Assembly (NCBI GenBank): GCA_014607495.2
Contig: CP053169.1
Location: 8,990,001 to 9,054,000 of the forward strand
Reading direction: 5' to 3'
Length of the DNA stretch: 64,000 nt
DNA from: Carposina sasakii
Taxonomy: Eukaryota > Arthropoda > Insecta > Lepidoptera > Carposinidae
The first letter of the stretch is position 1. Each line of letters starts with the position of its first letter. Shown piece after piece: positions 59,302-64,000 of the stretch. Below the pieces are notes generated by a model. The model did not search any database. It saw nothing but the letters and a program-made list of their open reading frames with translations, and was not told the origin of the DNA. The position numbers and the translations under genes are program-made.

Positions 59302-62300
59302 ATGTAATAGACTATGTTTATCAATATTTTATCGTTTTATTTTAATAATATCTTTTTAAGATCACTTAATACTTTAAAAAGTACTTGCCTTTTAAGTAAA
59401 AAAAGGGAAACATTTTGTACTTTTTCTCTAGTTTTTGAAAAATTTTCTTAGCTATAACTTTTTTCACATAACGATTTGAGAATTGCCCCTTTAGTAACAA
59501 TTGATAGTCACAAAAAGAGCTTTTCAATGATATACGTTATTGGTCGGTGGGGACATTTTGCCCATCCTCCTTTGCCCCTACAAAAATTTTGTGAAGCTTC
59601 TAGCATTTATAAATAACTTAAATTTCATAAAGACTCGTAAGCGAAGAATAAAAAAATCATAACAGATTTTATACTTTTTTCGTTATTTCGTCCAATATTA
59701 TTTTTATATTTTTTTTTCAGAGACATCCATGACTGATAGTCTCCTTATGCGTCAAAATAAACAACTAAATGAAAGGTTAAAGAAACTCAGTGCCATGTGT
59801 AAATCACAAAAACACAAGATATTAATGGCCAAAAAATTATCAAAGTCTTCACGTTTCTTAAAAGTTATTGAGAAAATGCCAGAGGCTATGAAATTATTAA
59901 CAAAAATGCAGCTGAAATGGAAAAAGAAAGCAAGGGGTAGGCGATATACAATTGATGAAAAAATAATGGCAATGACCATATATAAGCAAAGCCCAAAAGC
60001 TTACAAATATTTAAGAAAAAATTATGTACTGCCTTCGAAAAGGGCTATTCAAAAATTATTGGAAAACATAATAGTAAAACCGGGTATAAACCGAAATATA
60101 ATGTCAAATTTAAAAGAAACAGTAAAGAAACTGCCATTAGAGAAAAGGCTCATGACTCTTCTTTTCGACGAGATTTCACTATCGCCAGGAGTACATTTTA
60201 ACGCAACTCTTAACGAAATAATAGGTTTTGAGGATTTCGGAGATTCAAAAACTAAGAAACTGGCTGATCACGCCCTTGTATTTATGATTAAGGGAATAAA
60301 AACTAAAATTAAACAACCCATTGCATTCATGTTTTGTCAAAGTACAACAAATAAAATTATTTTTAGCAAGACTGATTAAAACTATTGTTCGGGAGTTAAC
60401 AGAGGCTGGGCTTATTATAGTCGCCACTATTTGTGACCAGGCCTCCACAAATGTTGGAGCCATAAAAAACCTTCAGGAGGAAACAAGGGAAAAATATTTA
60501 AAAAATGGCATGGACTTCCACGGCTTATATTTTGAAATTGACAATAGAAAAATATTCCCATTATTTGATACTCCACACCTGTTAAAAGGGGTCCGCAACA
60601 ATTTTATAACTAAAAATATCACCTTCACGCAGAACGGAAGGCAAAAAAGGGCAAAATGGGATTATCTAATAAAACTATTTGAAATTGATACTGGGGCTGA
60701 AGAGCTAAGATTAATAAATAAACTAACAGCCCATCATGTTTACATTGACAAACTTCCGAAAATGAAGGTAAAACATGCCGCGCAAGTTTTCAGCCAACGA
60801 GTGTCAGCAGCTTTGAGATTCCTTTCAAGTGAGTGTCCATTACAATTATTTCATAAATGATTCCCAATCTCCAATTGACTTCTTAAGTAAATGATATATC
60901 ATAAAAACGTGCTTTCATATTAAAACAACATCCCTTGATTTGATGGAGCCAAATTAAATCATGCTCAAGTGCACAAAAGGAAGTTCTGTCTTAAGTCCAT
61001 TTCTCAGGCTCCAGCCGACCTGTGTTCTTAATTTCATTTAAATCGGTTCAGTAGTGTGAAAGTCAGACAAACTGACAGTTATTGTGCATTTTATTAGTAA
61101 GGAATACTTATTTAAATCATATTTTATTTTATTACAGGGCATAAAATTCTACCAGAAGAAGCTGAAGACACATCTGATTTTTTGTTGATTATGGATAAAT
61201 TATTTGATTCATTCAATGGCCATAGCTATCGTGATTCTACAAAATTATATAAAGGTTGCCTTAAGAATAACTCCCCACATTTCCAATTATGGAATGAGAT
61301 TTTACCAATTTTGGAAACAGTATCATTTGAAAAAATAATTAATAATCCTAATGGTACCAAAACAATAAAGTTGGAAAAATACCATCTATTAAAAATTTTA
61401 TCCATAATATTAAAACCTTTATGGAAATGTGGGGATATCTCCGAAATGATTATAAAATTACAAATATATTAACAAGAAATTTTAATCAAGATCCATTAGA
61501 GAATTTTTTTTCAAAAATTAGAAGCAATGGAATCAGAAATATAAATCCCACATGCAATCAATTTATCAGTGCATATAAAACCTTGATTATTAATAATTTT
61601 GATTCACCTCATTCTCCTGGGGCCAATTGTGAAGATGATTGTAACACCGCTATGCAATCATTAAGATCATTACTGATTCCAAATTTACATGATTCAGTAC
61701 AGCTTGATTTTTCTTGTAACATTGATTCTTTATTACAAATTATTGTTGATATCAGAGAGAATGATTCGATTTTGCATGCTGAATCAAAAAAATATGTCAC
61801 CGGTTTTATATTAAAAAAATGTCGATCAAAAATAATTAAACAATGTAATATTTGCATGGCTGATTTATGTCGATCTGAAGTAGATATGGATTCTTTTACA
61901 TACGAAATTGATTATACAAAAAGATCATTAAATTATGCAAGTGATGATTTTTTTAGATTTAATGAAGAATATGTATTTTACAATAGTTGCCTGCTTACGT
62001 GATTGTCCCCAATCAACATATCTGAAAGATAAAATAACATTTTTTGTAAATTGTAATTGTGATTTCAATTGTATAACTTGCATAAATCATAAATCTAATC
62101 TGATTGAATTTATAGTTGAATACACAATTGTTTTCATAATTAATAGCTGGTGTACTGGAGTAAATAGATTATTAAATGGCAGAATAATTAAATTTGATCA
62201 AAATGATTCAATTAAAATCCAAGCATTTAATTACTCGATTAAGTACAAGAAAAATAAATAAATAAAATCCCTGAATTTATACGCTAGTTAACGAAAAATT

Positions 62301-62329
62301 GGATTTTGTGTATTTTATTGTTAATTTCA

Positions 62330-62473
62330 TTAAGTGCCGATTTTTCCAAACGTCAGATAGCCTATCAGAGGAACAAGTTGATGCTGTCTTTCTTCAAAAC
62401 TTGATCACAATAGAGAAAGCATCAACTTTATTCCTCTGATAGGCTATCTGACATTTTGAAAAATCGGCCCTAA
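62330..62473. mobile_element. MITE-E, 144-bp hairpin
   Basis: ttaagtgccgatttttcc and gaaaaatcggccctaa form the ends; gtcagatagcctatcagagg pairs with cctctgataggctatctgac, and agttgatgctgtctt with agaaagcatcaactt. Almost fully self-complementary. Just downstream of the THAP gene. Confidence 0.72.
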
Positions 62474-64000
62474 ATATAATAGCTGTTTAGAGATTAATTT
62501 TTATATAAGTATATACTTTGGTACAAATTCCAAGTATATTTTTTTTGTATAAGCTTATTATATATTAAACTTTTAACTAAACAATGTTAATAGGCTCCCT
62601 TATTACCTAACTAGCAAAGTATTAGCAAAAATTTTACAAAAAGCGCTGAGTGCTTGTCAAATACATTTTACCTGCGTAAAATGAATTTTAAAAGAACTTT
62701 AATTTAATAGTACGATTTATCGCATTGCTTAGGCTTTGCTATTGCAAATTAGGTAATTAGGGGGAGGATATGTACTATAAATACTACAAAATGTTCATAT
62801 CACAAGTCAATTAATCGTTCACAATAAAATATTACATCACTAATTGCACTATGCTTGCAAGAATTTAAAAAATAAGGTGGTTTGTAGCTGTCATTTTAGT
62901 CTACATAATTAAAAATCAGAGTATTGCAGAAATATTGTTTAATGTAATTGAAGATTGTCTTGACCACAAATTATAACTTACTTTGCTAGCAGCGATCATG
63001 CAAGATATTATGTTTTGCGCTTTTTGTTCTTTATTTTATCAAAGCTACTGTAAAATAGAAATTGTGCTAACATTTTATATCTCTATATGTTTTTGTTTTA
63101 TCACTACTTTAATTAGATTTTTGTAACCACTTGCATGTCTAGTTAATCGGACGATACATGTAAAATAATTTAATTTAAAACTCCTATTTTGTACGACATT
63201 TCTGGCACTTAAATACATTTCAACTTGCACATTATTTATTATACTTTTTTCATTTTTTACAAGTTCGGAGAAACCACCAAAATTCCATTAGAAGAAGAAT
63301 ATACAATTAACATAAATCTTTTGTTTATTAATTAAGATGTGGTTTCTCCGAATATGTGGTCCTTTAATTTTTTATAAATACAGTAATATAAAATGAAAAT
63401 GTTACTGCCATCTAGCGGAACTTATTTGAAGCATTTAACGCCATCTGTGGATGTACTCCCGTAATGTTTTAATACAAAACTACAGAGTTGCTTATCTATA
63501 ACTAGTGTATAGTCTATGGATGTAACTCTCCTGAGAAAATCTCTGCTGTCATTGTCAAATAAACCGTTTCGTTTCACGCAATTTTAAACCCGATATATAA
63601 TAGCGATAATAATAAATTATTCTAAATAATTAAATATTAAAACTACTGATGATAAAGGAATGTAAATGTCTTAAATAAAAATACTTCTTTATTTACGAGA
63701 AATCAGTAGAAAACGTTACCTATGACTATGGTCCTTCTGTCAGTATGAATGTAACTTTCTCTTCGTTTAATGCTTTTTTTTTTGGATTTTCGTTATACGC
63801 AACTTCAGTTTTGCAAATAAAATTGTAATCTTCATTTGATTGCTGTTCTATGTTTTCTGCAAATTTATTGTAAAATGAACGTAAACATTTTATGTTACTT
63901 AATGATACAGATCAAATAAATTAATTATTTAAGTAGTTAATTTAAGAATTTGCGATTTTTATTACCCTCTACATGGTAACCATAAACTAGAGTAACTTTA
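62474..64000. other. AT-rich non-coding end of window
   Basis: No open frame of interest and no recognised family apart from the inverted repeat at 63264. The right terminus of the P-type transposon should lie in or beyond this stretch; I could not identify its terminal repeat. Confidence 0.45.
63264..63352. repeat. Short inverted repeat, 89 bp
   Basis: ttcggagaaaccacc at the left and ggtttctccgaa at the right are complementary, with an AT-rich loop. Confidence 0.5.

Larger units (their letters stand above)
55301..62261 (+). pseudogene. THAP9/P-element-type transposase, seven exons, frameshifted
   Basis: P-superfamily transposase with a THAP DNA-binding domain. Exons: 55301-55349, 55532-55771, 56539-56631, 57289-57381, 57603-57698, 59721-60828, 61138-62261, all with AG/GT junctions and all introns in phase 1. 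Exons 1-2 encode the THAP C2CH finger (VCYFGC, LHRFPKPEHLERFNAW, RLCDLHFEP, GNAVPTLNI). Exons 3 and 4 are tandem duplicates. Exon 6 begins a Leu/Lys-rich coiled coil (MRQNKQLNERLKKL), then the RNase H-like core: LLFDEISLSPGVHFN (first Asp), IVATICDQASTNVGAI (second Asp), FDTPHLLKGVRNN. Exon 7 has LTRNFNQDPLENFFSKIR with the catalytic Glu. Frame changes: about 60350 (one extra base in aataaaatt), about 61400-61430, and about 61985-62002, the last two cancelling. The final frame ends KYKKNK at 62261 with AATAAA overlapping. Repaired length would be about 930 residues, near human THAP9. Splice sites are intact, so the loss is recent or some shifts are errors. Confidence 0.85.

Overview
The window is eukaryotic and almost certainly from a moth or butterfly. 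Its protein-coding loci are ordinary insect nuclear genes with GT-AG introns: an RBM12-like RNA-binding protein, two ceramide synthases, the RNA polymerase III subunit C11, YRDC and IMMP2L. They sit in very AT-rich DNA crowded with repeats of lepidopteran type (SINE tails of the form 'gtgctctgcctaccccgtaa' followed by (atgt)n, tRNA-derived SINEs, palindromic MITEs). No bacterial gene, CRISPR array, rRNA or intact tRNA gene is visible.

Layout. 1-1.5 kb: end of a hAT transposase with one in-frame stop. 4.9-7.7 kb (+): the long final coding exon of an RBM12/SWAN-like protein; its first coding exon is not in the window. 13.5-25.2 kb (-) and 30.7-49.9 kb (-): two tandem ceramide synthase (schlank/CerS) genes, A and B, each with seven coding exons of matching phase. 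Exons 1 and 3-6 have exactly the same lengths (179, 222, 222, 119 and 145 bp). They are tandem paralogues of about 364 and 367 residues, both with a Hox-like domain and the Lag1 histidines and aspartates. Intron 2 of gene B has grown to 13.5 kb and is a transposon graveyard. 51.1-53.6 kb: a compact cluster of POLR3K (+), YRDC (+, starting 25 bp after the POLR3K stop) and IMMP2L (-). POLR3K looks damaged at its 5' end and YRDC carries a one-base frameshift; IMMP2L is intact. 55.3-62.3 kb (+): a THAP9/P-element-type transposase gene with seven phase-consistent exons, a duplicated 93-bp exon, and frameshifts in the two large exons.

Repeats are the other story. Several can be dated relative to one another because they are nested. 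A Foldback-like element (GGG...CCC ends, 9-bp target duplication) occurs at 41.5-44.4 kb and 58.8-59.3 kb; the first is inserted in a dispersed repeat whose empty site is present at 13.3 kb. A piggyBac-type MITE with TTAA duplication sits inside another MITE at 46.7 kb. Five near-complete 264-bp palindromic MITEs lie in this window, four of them in introns. A truncated LINE with a 10-bp target duplication sits inside the Foldback-like element and was then carried along by a local tandem duplication.

Exon boundaries were placed by eye from splice consensus, reading frame and family conservation. No alignment or search was run.
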